Shown here in pieces: positions 15,313 through 22,097 of a stretch of 64,000 bases of DNA. Source of the stretch: Micromonospora sp. Llam0 (GTDB taxonomy: Bacteria > Actinomycetota > Actinomycetes > Mycobacteriales > Micromonosporaceae). The notes under the pieces were generated by a model. The model was given only the letters and a program-made list of their open reading frames with translations. It was not told the DNA's origin and ran no database searches. The position numbers were made by a program, and so were the translations under genes. The DNA lies in the NCBI RefSeq assembly GCF_003751085.1, contig NZ_RJJY01000001.1, positions 1,116,001 through 1,180,000 of the forward strand, in the 5' to 3' direction. How positions within the stretch are numbered: the first letter of the stretch is position 1; each line of letters opens with the position of its first letter.

Positions 15313-15702
15313 GTGGGGGAGCGGGAGCTGGGGCTGCGACGGGTCACGATGATCACCGGCGGGCTGGCCGTGGCGAGCATCGCCGGCACGCTCGGCGTCG
15401 CCGTGGTGGCGCACGCCGATCACACAGCGGACCAGGACGCGAACACGCCAGCGGGCAGCGTACAGGGCGGCACCGCGCCGCAACCGGCCGGCGCCGACGG
15501 GCAGCCTGACCCGGACGAGGCAGGTACCGATCCGGGCGAGGCAGGTACCGATCCGGCGGCGACGGCCGGCGACGGGCAGGCCGCCCCGGGCGGCGCGACC
15601 GAACCGGACCAGCCGGTCGACCAGGCCCCGCCGACGGCGGAGTTTCCGCCGGTGACCGGCGGTGGTGGCGAACCCGGCCAGGCCACCTCCGGCGGGTCGT
15701 GA
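15313..15702 (+). CDS. Membrane-anchored low-complexity protein of the ApbE operon
   Basis: 129 residues from the GTG at 15313 (GGAGG at 15304-15308, short spacing). One N-terminal membrane segment (MITGGLAVASIAGTLGVAVV) is followed by a disordered, acidic, Pro/Gly/Ala-rich extracytoplasmic tail with a short tandem duplication (GTDPGEAGTDP). The tail does not contain a clear FMN-binding domain or the usual D-G-x-S/T-G-A-T flavinylation motif, although it sits directly before the flavin transferase gene (4-base gap). It may be a spacer or anchor in the electron-transfer complex; function unknown. Confidence 0.5.
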   Translation: MGERELGLRRVTMITGGLAVASIAGTLGVAVVAHADHTADQDANTPAGSVQGGTAPQPAGADGQPDPDEAGTDPGEAGTDPAATAGDGQAAPGGATEPDQPVDQAPPTAEFPPVTGGGGEPGQATSGGS

Positions 15703-15706
15703 GGCG

Positions 15707-16645
15707 ATGCCGCTGCTGGAGACCCTCCCGGTCGGGCCCGACTGTGCACAGTGGCAGGTGTGGGGGACGCTGGCCCGGGTGGTGGTGAGCGACCCTGCGG
15801 CGGTACCGGCGGCCCGGACGATCGTCGAGGACGTGTTGGCCGCCGTCGACGCCGCCTGCAGCCGGTTCCGCGCCGACTCCGAACTGGTCCGGGCGTGCCG
15901 CAGTGGAGCAACGCCGGTGCGGATCAGCCCGCTGCTCGCCGGCCTGGTGTCGGTGGCGCTGCGGGCGGCCCACGAGACCGACGGCGACGTCGACCCGACC
16001 GTGGGGTCGGCACTGTGCCGGCTGGGCTACGACGCGGATCTGCGCTGGGTGACCCTGCACGGCCGGCCCGCCGTGACACGGACCGTCCCGCCGCCCGCGG
16101 ACTGGCGTCAGGTCCGGCTCGACGAGACCGAGCTGACCGTACCGGACGGGGTGCAGCTGGACCTGGGCGCGACCGCGAAGGCCTGGGCGGCCGACCGCGG
16201 TGCCCGGGACGTCGCCCGCCGGTGTCGGGTCGGTGTGCTGGTCGCCCTCGGCGGCGACATCGCCACTGCGGGGCCGGCCCCGGGCGGGCGCTGGCGGATC
16301 CGGGTGCAGGACCGTCCATCGGATCCGGCGTGCGTGATCGGTCTGCCGGCCGGCGGCGCGGTGGCCACCTCGAGCACGGTGAGCCGGCAGTGGACCGCCG
16401 GAGACGCCACGATGCACCACATCGTCGACCCACGCACCGGCACCCCGGCGGGCCGGGTGTGGCGCAGCGTCTCCGTGGCGGCGTACAACTGCGTGCGGGC
16501 GAACACGCTGAGCACCGCGGCGCTGGTACGCGGTGCGACCGCCGACCGGTGGCTCGCAGGTCTCGGGGCACCGGCCCGGCTGGTGGCCGGGGACGGCACG
16601 GTGCGGACCGTCGGAGGCTGGTCTGCGGAGGAGGAGACACAGTGA
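15707..16645 (+). CDS. apbE: FAD:protein FMN transferase (ApbE family)
   Basis: The 312-residue protein follows the ApbE pattern: a central substrate-binding block (DVDPTVGSALCRLGYD), LDLGATAKAWAADRG, ALGGDIATAGPAPGG, a SSTVSRQW segment, and the catalytic HHIVDPRTGTPAG with the metal-binding DxxT. ApbE enzymes transfer FMN from FAD onto Thr/Ser of extracytoplasmic electron carriers. No signal peptide or lipobox is evident from the ATG at 15707, which is unusual because ApbE usually acts outside the membrane; a cytoplasmic or Tat-independent form is possible. It overlaps the ferric-reductase-like gene by GTGA, implying translational coupling. Confidence 0.85.
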   Translation: MPLLETLPVGPDCAQWQVWGTLARVVVSDPAAVPAARTIVEDVLAAVDAACSRFRADSELVRACRSGATPVRISPLLAGLVSVALRAAHETDGDVDPTVGSALCRLGYDADLRWVTLHGRPAVTRTVPPPADWRQVRLDETELTVPDGVQLDLGATAKAWAADRGARDVARRCRVGVLVALGGDIATAGPAPGGRWRIRVQDRPSDPACVIGLPAGGAVATSSTVSRQWTAGDATMHHIVDPRTGTPAGRVWRSVSVAAYNCVRANTLSTAALVRGATADRWLAGLGAPARLVAGDGTVRTVGGWSAEEETQ

Positions 16646-17667
16646 CGGAGGCAGGGTGGTTCGTCGCGCGCGGCACCGGGGTGACGGCGCTCGTCCTGTT
16701 GTCGGTGGTCGTGGTGCTGGGGGTGGGCAGCAGGTCGGGCCGACCGGTGTTCGGCCTGCCCCGGTTCGCGGTGAGTCTGGTCCACCGCAACGCGGCGCTG
16801 CTGGCGGTCGGGCTGCTGACGGTCCACGTGGTCACGTTGCTCTTCGACCCGTACGCCAAGCTCCGGGTGTACGACCTGTTCGTGCCGTTCGGCGCCGAGT
16901 ACCGGCCGCTGTACATGGGGTTGGGCACCCTCGCCAGTGACGTGATGCTGGTGCTGGTGGTGACCAGTCTGCTGCGTCGGCGGATCGGCGTGCGGCTGTG
17001 GCGGGTGCTGCACTGGCTGGCGTACGCCGCCTGGCCGGCCGCGCTCGGCCACTCGGTCGGAACCGGCACGGACAGCGGCGAGACCTGGATGGCGGCGGTC
17101 AACGCCGGATGTCTGGCGGCCGTGCTGGGCGCGCTCGGCTGGCGGGTGCTGCTGTGGGTGCGGCCCCGGTCGCGTCGGCGGGCCACCGACGACGCTGCTC
17201 GACCAGCGCGGCGGGCCCCCGGCGGCTCGCACCGGCGGTCGGGATCCGCAGCCGGCGAGGCGGCCGTCCGTACGCCGAGCGACTGGCACCGCGCCGACCC
17301 GCCGGGCGCCCACGCGCCTGCCGGTTATCCGTCGGCCGGTCCTGCCGGTCACCCACCTGACGAGTACCGGCCGCCCAGGGGGGCGGTGTGGGACCGCCCG
17401 CCTGCGGCGGCAGGTCAGGCAGAGCACCCGGTCGGTACCTACGTCGGCGGGCGGGCCACCGCCTCCGTACCGTCCAGCCTGCTGGACATGTACCGCAAGC
17501 CGGGATCGGTCTTCCAGCCGGCGGACCCGCCGGGCTGGCCGCCCGACGTCGGCGGCAACTTCGTCGACCAGCGATCGCCCGACGCCGGTGCCATCCCGCC
17601 GTACGGTGACTCCGGCGGCTATCGTGAGGATGACCCACACACGGTCTTCACCGGGTGGCGCCGTTAG
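16642..17667 (+). CDS. Ferric-reductase-like transmembrane heme protein with long Pro-rich tail
   Basis: 341 residues from the GTG in the GTGA overlap with apbE. The N-terminal 190 residues carry about five or six membrane helices, with histidines in RFAVSLVHRNAALL, LLTVHVVTLLFD and VLHWLAYAAWPAALGHSVG spaced as in heme-b-ligating ferric-reductase-like (FRE/NOX-type) domains. The C-terminal 150 residues are a soluble disordered tail rich in Pro, Gly and Arg with no NAD(P)H or FAD domain, so electrons must come from or go to partners. Neighbouring ApbE and ferredoxin point to a trans-membrane electron-transfer chain. Confidence 0.75.
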   Translation: MTEAGWFVARGTGVTALVLLSVVVVLGVGSRSGRPVFGLPRFAVSLVHRNAALLAVGLLTVHVVTLLFDPYAKLRVYDLFVPFGAEYRPLYMGLGTLASDVMLVLVVTSLLRRRIGVRLWRVLHWLAYAAWPAALGHSVGTGTDSGETWMAAVNAGCLAAVLGALGWRVLLWVRPRSRRRATDDAARPARRAPGGSHRRSGSAAGEAAVRTPSDWHRADPPGAHAPAGYPSAGPAGHPPDEYRPPRGAVWDRPPAAAGQAEHPVGTYVGGRATASVPSSLLDMYRKPGSVFQPADPPGWPPDVGGNFVDQRSPDAGAIPPYGDSGGYREDDPHTVFTGWRR

Positions 17668-17679
17668 GAGTGACGACAG

Positions 17680-17925
17680 GTGAACGATCCGCACGGTGCA
17701 CGGCTGCAGATTGACTGGGCTCGCTGTGACGGTCGCGGTCTCTGCATCGAGTTGCTGCCCGAGTTGTTGACCCGTGACGACTGGGGCTTCCCGATCTCCC
17801 GGGACGGCAGTCGGGAGCCGGCGGTGCCTGCCGAGCTGCGCCGGCACGCCGACCGTGCGGTGGCGAACTGTCCAGAGCTCGCGTTGCGGCTGACATCCGC
17901 CGAGCCGGTGCGTCGGCGGCGCTGA
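17680..17925 (+). CDS. Small ferredoxin ([3Fe-4S]/[4Fe-4S] type)
   Basis: 81 residues from the GTG at 17680 (GGAG 12 bases upstream). Cysteines in WARCDGRGLC (C-x5-C) and ANCPEL (C-P) reproduce the three-cysteine pattern of actinobacterial 3Fe-4S ferredoxins that feed P450s or other reductases. The residue usually giving the fourth ligand is Gly/Arg here. It lies 12 bases after the ferric-reductase-like gene and is probably the cytosolic electron carrier of that operon. Confidence 0.8.
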   Translation: MNDPHGARLQIDWARCDGRGLCIELLPELLTRDDWGFPISRDGSREPAVPAELRRHADRAVANCPELALRLTSAEPVRRRR

Positions 17926-17989
17926 CCCCGTACGGTTGTCGCCGCGCTGACCGCGTACCGCCGCCGTCCGTCGCTGGCCGGCGGGCGTC

Positions 17990-17995
17990 TAGCAT
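17990..17995 (+). promoter_or_regulatory. -10-like TAGCAT before the DUF2726 gene
   Basis: TAGCAT overlaps an in-frame ATG at 17994. If it is the -10 box, the transcript begins near 18002, so that ATG would not be transcribed. This favours the TTG start at 18045, which has AAGGA upstream. Confidence 0.35.
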
Positions 17996-18044
17996 GGTCA
18001 GGCCTCGCCGGTCGCGGCGTGACGAGGAAGCCAAGGACACGACC

Positions 18045-18947
18045 TTGATCAACGACGACGGCGGCCGGGAGCCCTGGCTGCGCCCAATTCTCAGCTGCGC
18101 GGATCACGCTGCGGGCGTTCGACGCGGCGAGTTGTTCGACCGTGCCGGCTGTGTCATCGCGCCGGGCCGGCGGCTCGGGCAGCTGGTGGGTGGACGTCCG
18201 CCGGGCGTCACCACCCGGCAGTGGAGTGTGGCCACCCGGGCCCGGTTCGATTTCGTGGTCTGTGGCGCCGACGACTACCGTCCGGTCTTCGTGGTCGACT
18301 TCGTCGACCCCGCCGACCGGACCGCCGAGCAGCGACGCGACGAACGGATGACCGAGGCCGTATGTGAGGCGGTGGGCCTGGCGGTGCTGCGGGTCGAGTC
18401 GGCGGCGCTGACAGCGACCGGTCCGGGCCGGCGGGTGGTGGAGTACGTGCTCGACGCACGGACGTTCCAACAGAGCACGGCCGGGTTGCGGTCCGGCGAG
18501 ATCGTCGGGGAGATCAGCTACCGGGACATCGTCGGCCGGTTGCCGGACGGTCGGACCGGCCAGGTCAACGATCTGGGCGCGGTGGCACGCGTCCGGGCGG
18601 TGGAGGCCTTCGTCAGCCGGCAGCTGTCCGATCCGCTCCTGCGTGGCCTGCACGTCGAGTGGAAGGACGGTGTCGCGGAGGGCTGGGCCTGGCTGACTGC
18701 CGGCGAGGGCGGGCTGCTGTTCGAAAGGGTACGGATCTGGCCGCAGCGGCTGCACTGCGGGATAGCGCCCGGACGATTCGCTGAGGACCTGGCGGCGGCG
18801 GCCGTCGGGGAGCGGTTGACCACCCTGGAGCTCGGTGAGCCGCAGTTGCGTAAGCGTCACGAGCTAGCTGGCGAGTTGCGTGCCTTGCTGTCCCGCCGTG
18901 CCGAGATGAGTGGTGAGTTCGCGTTCGACCATGTGTCGTTCGACTGA
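18045..18947 (+). CDS. DUF2726-domain protein (nuclease-like fold)
   Basis: 300 residues from TTG 18045. The core at about residues 60-125 (FDFVVCGADDYRPVFVVDFV ... RDERMTEAVCEAVGLAVLRVES) matches DUF2726, a domain related to the restriction-endonuclease-like/VSR fold with the order D, FVVDF, then K/R-rich helix and LRVES. The rest (about 140-300) is an alpha/beta region without a motif I recognise. Family members are suspected DNA-processing proteins, but no activity is established. An alternative ATG start at 17994 would add 17 basic residues and lies inside a -10-like hexamer. Confidence 0.6.
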   Translation: MINDDGGREPWLRPILSCADHAAGVRRGELFDRAGCVIAPGRRLGQLVGGRPPGVTTRQWSVATRARFDFVVCGADDYRPVFVVDFVDPADRTAEQRRDERMTEAVCEAVGLAVLRVESAALTATGPGRRVVEYVLDARTFQQSTAGLRSGEIVGEISYRDIVGRLPDGRTGQVNDLGAVARVRAVEAFVSRQLSDPLLRGLHVEWKDGVAEGWAWLTAGEGGLLFERVRIWPQRLHCGIAPGRFAEDLAAAAVGERLTTLELGEPQLRKRHELAGELRALLSRRAEMSGEFAFDHVSFD

Positions 18948-18983
18948 TCGCGTGCCTCCCGGTCATCCGACCAGGAGGGCGGT

Positions 18984-19043
18984 GGCGCCGGCGGATGTCC
19001 GCCCTGCCGCTGGACGAAATCGTCCGGCGGCGCCGCCGGCGCC
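18984..19043. terminator. GC-rich inverted repeat between convergent DUF2726 and lsr2 genes
   Basis: GGCGCCGGCGG (18984-18994) and CCGCCGGCGCC (19033-19043) are exact complements separated by 38 bases that can form smaller hairpins (GGCGGA/TCCGCC). It is a likely termination region for both genes, but less clean than other terminators in the window. Confidence 0.4.
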
Positions 19044-19104
19044 GATAACCTAGCTGCCCGAGTGACGCGTGGGCACCTCTGCCGGGAATGTACCCGACGG
19101 GTGG

Positions 19105-19449
19105 TCAGCCCTTGTGGTAGGCGGCGATCACGTTTGCCGGGATGCGGCCGCGTTCGGAGACCGGGTAGCCGTTCTTGGCCGCCCATTCGCGGATGGCGCG
19201 GTTCTGCTCGCGGTCGGAGCGGGCCGGCGCGGCCGAGTAGCTCCCGCGGCCGCCGCGACCGCCGGCGCTGCTGCGGCTCACCCGGGTGCCGGCGGCGATG
19301 TACGTGTCCAGGGCTTTGCGCAGCTTGCCGGCGTTCTTCTCGGACAGATCTATGGTGTAACTGACACCGTCCAGCGAGAACTCGACCGTCCGGTCGGCCT
19401 CGCTGCCGTCGAGGTCGTCGGTCAGCAGAGTAATGACTTTCTTGGCCAC
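19105..19449 (-). CDS. lsr2: Lsr2 nucleoid-associated protein
   Basis: The 114-residue protein begins [20 protein letters not shown] and has the Lsr2 N-terminal oligomerisation domain ([20 protein letters not shown]), a basic Gly/Ser/Arg linker, and the C-terminal DNA-binding domain. The latter contains [20 protein letters not shown], whose RGR is the AT-hook-like motif inserted into the minor groove of AT-rich DNA. Lsr2 is the actinobacterial H-NS analogue; it silences horizontally acquired and secondary-metabolite genes. Its length is typical. A 500-bp non-coding region lies upstream. Confidence 0.95.
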   Translation of the reverse strand: MAKKVITLLTDDLDGSEADRTVEFSLDGVSYTIDLSEKNAGKLRKALDTYIAAGTRVSRSSAGGRGGRGSYSAAPARSDREQNRAIREWAAKNGYPVSERGRIPANVIAAYHKG

Positions 19450-19748
19450 AGATGCTCACTCCTCGGGATACGGCCGTGTTCGGAATTGAGTCTGACGCAT
19501 TGGCCATCGATTCCGCAACACTTCGGCCATTGTCGGTGGTCCGGCGGCCGGCGTTCGCCGGGTCCGGATCTCGTTCCGGACACCATTTGGCGCTGGCCAG
19601 GGGGGTGGCCGGTCGAGGAAAACCAGCATCCGGGCGCGGCGGTCAATGCCTGTCCCGGCGGGGTCACTGATCATCCGGTCTGTGGCACTGGGCGCCCACC
19701 GCCACGTGGGATGGCCCACAATCCATTACCGAACCGACGGCGGCTCTC

Positions 19749-19754
19749 TAGGAT
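19749..19754 (+). promoter_or_regulatory. Consensus actinobacterial -10 box TAGGAT
   Basis: TAGGAT matches the actinomycete housekeeping -10 consensus exactly; TTACCG (19726-19731), 17 bases upstream, is a weak -35. The expected start of transcription is near 19761. Confidence 0.5.
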
Positions 19755-19763
19755 AGAGGAGCA

Positions 19764-19805
19764 GTGACGATCGCCTGGTTCAGGCGACGACCGCAGGAGC
19801 GGTGA
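19764..19805 (+). CDS. Candidate leaderless micro-ORF (13 aa)
   Basis: GTG at 19764 lies 9 bases after TAGGAT and would be the first or nearly first codon of the transcript. It encodes VTIAWFRRRPQER and then stops. The following 75 bases form small hairpins (TCGCCTG/CAGGCGA with loop GTT inside the ORF, TCCG/CGGA, CGGTA/TGCCG) and end in a perfect 28-nt palindrome. No downstream gene lies on this strand, so this could be a tiny peptide gene or a small regulatory RNA. Speculative. Confidence 0.3.
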   Translation: MTIAWFRRRPQER

Positions 19806-19851
19806 GTGTCCGGTTCGGACGCTCGGTAGCTGCCGTTTGATGGACGTGGGT

Positions 19852-19879
19852 GCCGGCTGCGGTGATCACCGCAGCCGGC
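19852..19879. terminator. Perfect 28-nt palindromic terminator
   Basis: Positions 19852-19865 and 19866-19879 are exact reverse complements (arm GCCGGCTGCGGTGA). It would end the short + strand transcript starting near 19761. Confidence 0.55.
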
Positions 19880-19921
19880 GCTCATGTACATTCCCTGCCG
19901 TCGAACTGCGCGGACAGCGGT

Positions 19922-19951
19922 CGGCCCCGCTGAGTGAACTCAGCGGGGCCG
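19922..19951. terminator. Terminator hairpin downstream of doxX
   Basis: CGGCCCCGCTGAG (19922-19934) pairs perfectly with 19939-19951 around a TGAA loop, 25 bases beyond the stop of the minus-strand DoxX-like gene. Confidence 0.65.
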
Positions 19952-19975
19952 TGACGGTCGACTGACCCGGGCGGG

Positions 19976-20524
19976 TCAGCGGAGCCAGGCGTTGCGCCGT
20001 ACCAGCGGCAGGTTTCGCCACCAGCCGGCCAGGCCGTACCGTAGGCCGGCGCCGGTCGCGGCCAGACCGAGCAGTACCAGGCCGTAGACCAGGTGGTCGT
20101 CCAGGAACGGGTTGGTGGCGATCGGCAGCGCCGCCAGCCACATCAGGGTCAGCAACAACGAGCCGGATACTGCGGCGACCCACATCCCGACGCCCAGGAT
20201 CAACGCCACGCCGATGCCGAGCAGGCCGACCATGAACAACCAGTCGGCCCAGGCCTGACCGGCCATGCCGCTGAAAAATCCGCTGAACGGGCCCTCCACG
20301 TTGCTGAGGTACCCGGTGGTCGGGGATCCGCCGTTGATCCAGGCGCGCTCACTGGGGGTCGACTTGCCGAGGCCGGCGAGTTTGTCGAGGAAAGCCCAGA
20401 GAAAGACGAATCCGAGGGCCAGTCTGGTCACTGCCCAGACCACCTCGCCGAACCGGGCTGCGGCGGGCGTGGCGGCGGATCCCCTGTCGGTCGTGGCTGG
20501 TGCCGGGTGCGTGGTGCGTGCCAT
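19976..20524 (-). CDS. DoxX-family integral membrane protein
   Basis: 182 residues with four predicted membrane helices: VTRLALGFVFLWAFLDKL, WLFMVGLLGIGVALILGVG, VSGSLLLTLMWLAAL and LVYGLVLLGLAATGAGL. An extracytoplasmic loop contains WINGGSPTTGYL and the family-typical DKL after helix 1. DoxX-like proteins are linked to thiosulfate/quinone oxidation or membrane redox stress in other bacteria, but the precise role here is unknown. GGGGAGGGA precedes the ATG. It is convergent with the micro-ORF and separate from the conservon. Confidence 0.75.
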   Translation of the reverse strand: MARTTHPAPATTDRGSAATPAAARFGEVVWAVTRLALGFVFLWAFLDKLAGLGKSTPSERAWINGGSPTTGYLSNVEGPFSGFFSGMAGQAWADWLFMVGLLGIGVALILGVGMWVAAVSGSLLLTLMWLAALPIATNPFLDDHLVYGLVLLGLAATGAGLRYGLAGWWRNLPLVRRNAWLR

Positions 20525-20661
20525 CTCGATCCCTCCCCTGTCGTTGATCGGTGTCGGTGTCCGGCGCTCTGTCCGACACGATAATTGTCAGGGTCTTCCC
20601 AGGCAGGGCGGCAGGGCCGGAAGTCCCGCCGGCCGGTGCCGGAGGTCGGTCGAGCCGGCGG

Positions 20662-21264
20662 CTATCCGACGGCGGCCGACCGGCGCGAGTGATCCCGGGC
20701 GTGTTCGAGTAGCTTCACCAGGACTTCCTTGCCGGACTTCCGTTGCCGGGCGTCGCAGAGCACCACCGGCACGTCCGGATCGAGGTTCAGCGCCAACTGG
20801 ACCTCGCCGAGCGCGTACTGCCGGGCACCGTCGAAGCAGTTGACCGCGACGATGAACGGGGTGCCCCGTTGCTCGAAGTAGTCGATGGACGGAAAACAGT
20901 CGGCCAGCCGTCGGGTGTCGGCGAGAACCACCGCACCGAGCGCGCCCATCGCGAGTTCGTCCCAGACGAAGAGGAAGCGCTCCTGGCCGGGCGTGCCGAA
21001 CAGGTAGAGAACCAGGTCTTCGCTGATGGTGATTCGGCCGAAGTCCATCGCCACCGTGGTGGTGGTCTTCTCCTCCACGCCGGAGACGTCGTCGACGGCG
21101 ACCCCGACCTCGGTGAGCAGTTCTTCGGTGCGTAGTGGCCGGGTTTCGCTGACCGAGCCGACCAGGGTCGTCTTGCCCACCCCGAAACCGCCGGCGATGA
21201 GCACCTTCACCGCAGTCGGCGCGATCGGCCTGTTGCCGGCCGGATCAGAGCGCTCGTAGTCCAT
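20662..21264 (-). CDS. cvnD: Conservon GTPase CvnD
   Basis: 200 residues with a small-GTPase fold: P-loop GGFGVGKTTLVGS near residue 25, the TTTTVAMDFG switch I region and LFGTPGQERF switch II. The base-specificity motif NKxD is replaced by NCFDG, as usual in Cvn GTPases. Conservon GTPases act with the CvnA kinase-like sensor, roadblock CvnB and DUF742 CvnC in a eukaryote-like signalling complex at the membrane that controls development and secondary metabolism in streptomycetes. The start overlaps the cvnC end by 20 bases, so translation is coupled. Confidence 0.92.
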   Translation of the reverse strand: MDYERSDPAGNRPIAPTAVKVLIAGGFGVGKTTLVGSVSETRPLRTEELLTEVGVAVDDVSGVEEKTTTTVAMDFGRITISEDLVLYLFGTPGQERFLFVWDELAMGALGAVVLADTRRLADCFPSIDYFEQRGTPFIVAVNCFDGARQYALGEVQLALNLDPDVPVVLCDARQRKSGKEVLVKLLEHARDHSRRSAAVG

Positions 21265-21631
21265 TGATAACCGCCTCGAATACGCTGTCGTCAGTCGGGT
21301 TCGACGCCGAACGGGGTTCCTGTACCTCGACCAGCGCGTGTTCGAGCAGGTCGCCGAGGAGGACCCGGACGGTGCCGAGGGGCAGATCCAGGTAGGCCGC
21401 GACTTCGGCCACCGACAGCGGCTCGCGGCAGCGGTCCAGGATCGCCAGGTGCTCGGGGCCGAGACCGGCTTCCCCCGGTGGGGTCCGTGGCCTGGCCAGC
21501 ACCAACGAGATGAGGTCGAACCGGCCGCGGCGTGGCCGGGTGCGGCCGCCGGTCATGGCGTACGGCCGGACCACCGGCCCGGCGTGGTCGTCGATCCACC
21601 GGTCCTCACCGGATTCGTCGGACTGGCTCAT
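21245..21631 (-). CDS. cvnC: Conservon DUF742 protein CvnC
   Basis: 128 residues with the DUF742 pattern: VVRPYAMTGGRTRPR near residue 20, then a winged-helix-like body (LDRCREPLSVAEVAAYLDLP, TVRVLLGDLLEHALV) ending EAVINGLRAL. It links the sensor to the GTPase in conservons. It sits 10 bases after cvnB and overlaps cvnD. Confidence 0.92.
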   Translation of the reverse strand: MSQSDESGEDRWIDDHAGPVVRPYAMTGGRTRPRRGRFDLISLVLARPRTPPGEAGLGPEHLAILDRCREPLSVAEVAAYLDLPLGTVRVLLGDLLEHALVEVQEPRSASNPTDDSVFEAVINGLRAL

Positions 21632-21641
21632 CGTCGCCGGG

Positions 21642-22058
21642 TCACTTCTCTGTGTGGTTCTCGGCCGGGCGGGTGCGGGAGGCCAGGTACTTGCCGGCCC
21701 TGGTCACCAGCATCGCCATCTCGTAGGCGATCAGTCCCACGTCGGTCTCCTCGCTGGCCAGTACGGCGAGACAGGCACCGTGGCCGGCCGCCGTGACGAA
21801 CAGGAACGAGGACTCCATCTCGATGATGGTCTGTCGGACCGGTCCACCGCGAAACCGTTTGCCGGCGCCGCGGGCGAGGCTCTGAATTCCGGCGGCCAGC
21901 GCCGCGAGGTGCTCGCCGTCGTCGCGTCCCAGGCCGGCCGAGGAGGCCATCAAAAGGCCGTCCACGGAAAGCACGATCGCATGCTCGGCCTGCTTGACCC
22001 GACCGACCAGATCGTCGAGCAACCAGGTGAGGTCCGCGATCGAGGCGGTCTGCTGCAT
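21642..22058 (-). CDS. cvnB: Conservon roadblock/LC7 protein CvnB
   Basis: 138 residues of the roadblock/LC7 fold: LTWLLDDLVGRVKQAEHAIV, LSVDGLLMASSAGL, LAALAAGIQSLARGAG, and the strand FLFVTAAGHGACLAVLA. Roadblock proteins are GTPase regulators or scaffolds. It is the second gene of the cvnABCD operon, 39 bases after cvnA. Confidence 0.92.
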   Translation of the reverse strand: MQQTASIADLTWLLDDLVGRVKQAEHAIVLSVDGLLMASSAGLGRDDGEHLAALAAGIQSLARGAGKRFRGGPVRQTIIEMESSFLFVTAAGHGACLAVLASEETDVGLIAYEMAMLVTRAGKYLASRTRPAENHTEK

Positions 22059-22097
22059 CAGTGGTTCTCCTGTTCGTGCCAGCCCTAGCGCTGAGGC

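Larger units (their letters stand above)
19450..19975. other. Intergenic region between lsr2 and doxX
   Basis: The lsr2-proximal 300 bases contain no gene I can support and presumably hold the lsr2 promoter. The distal part holds a + strand TAGGAT promoter element, a 13-codon micro-ORF, several small hairpins and two strong terminators, listed separately. Confidence 0.5.
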
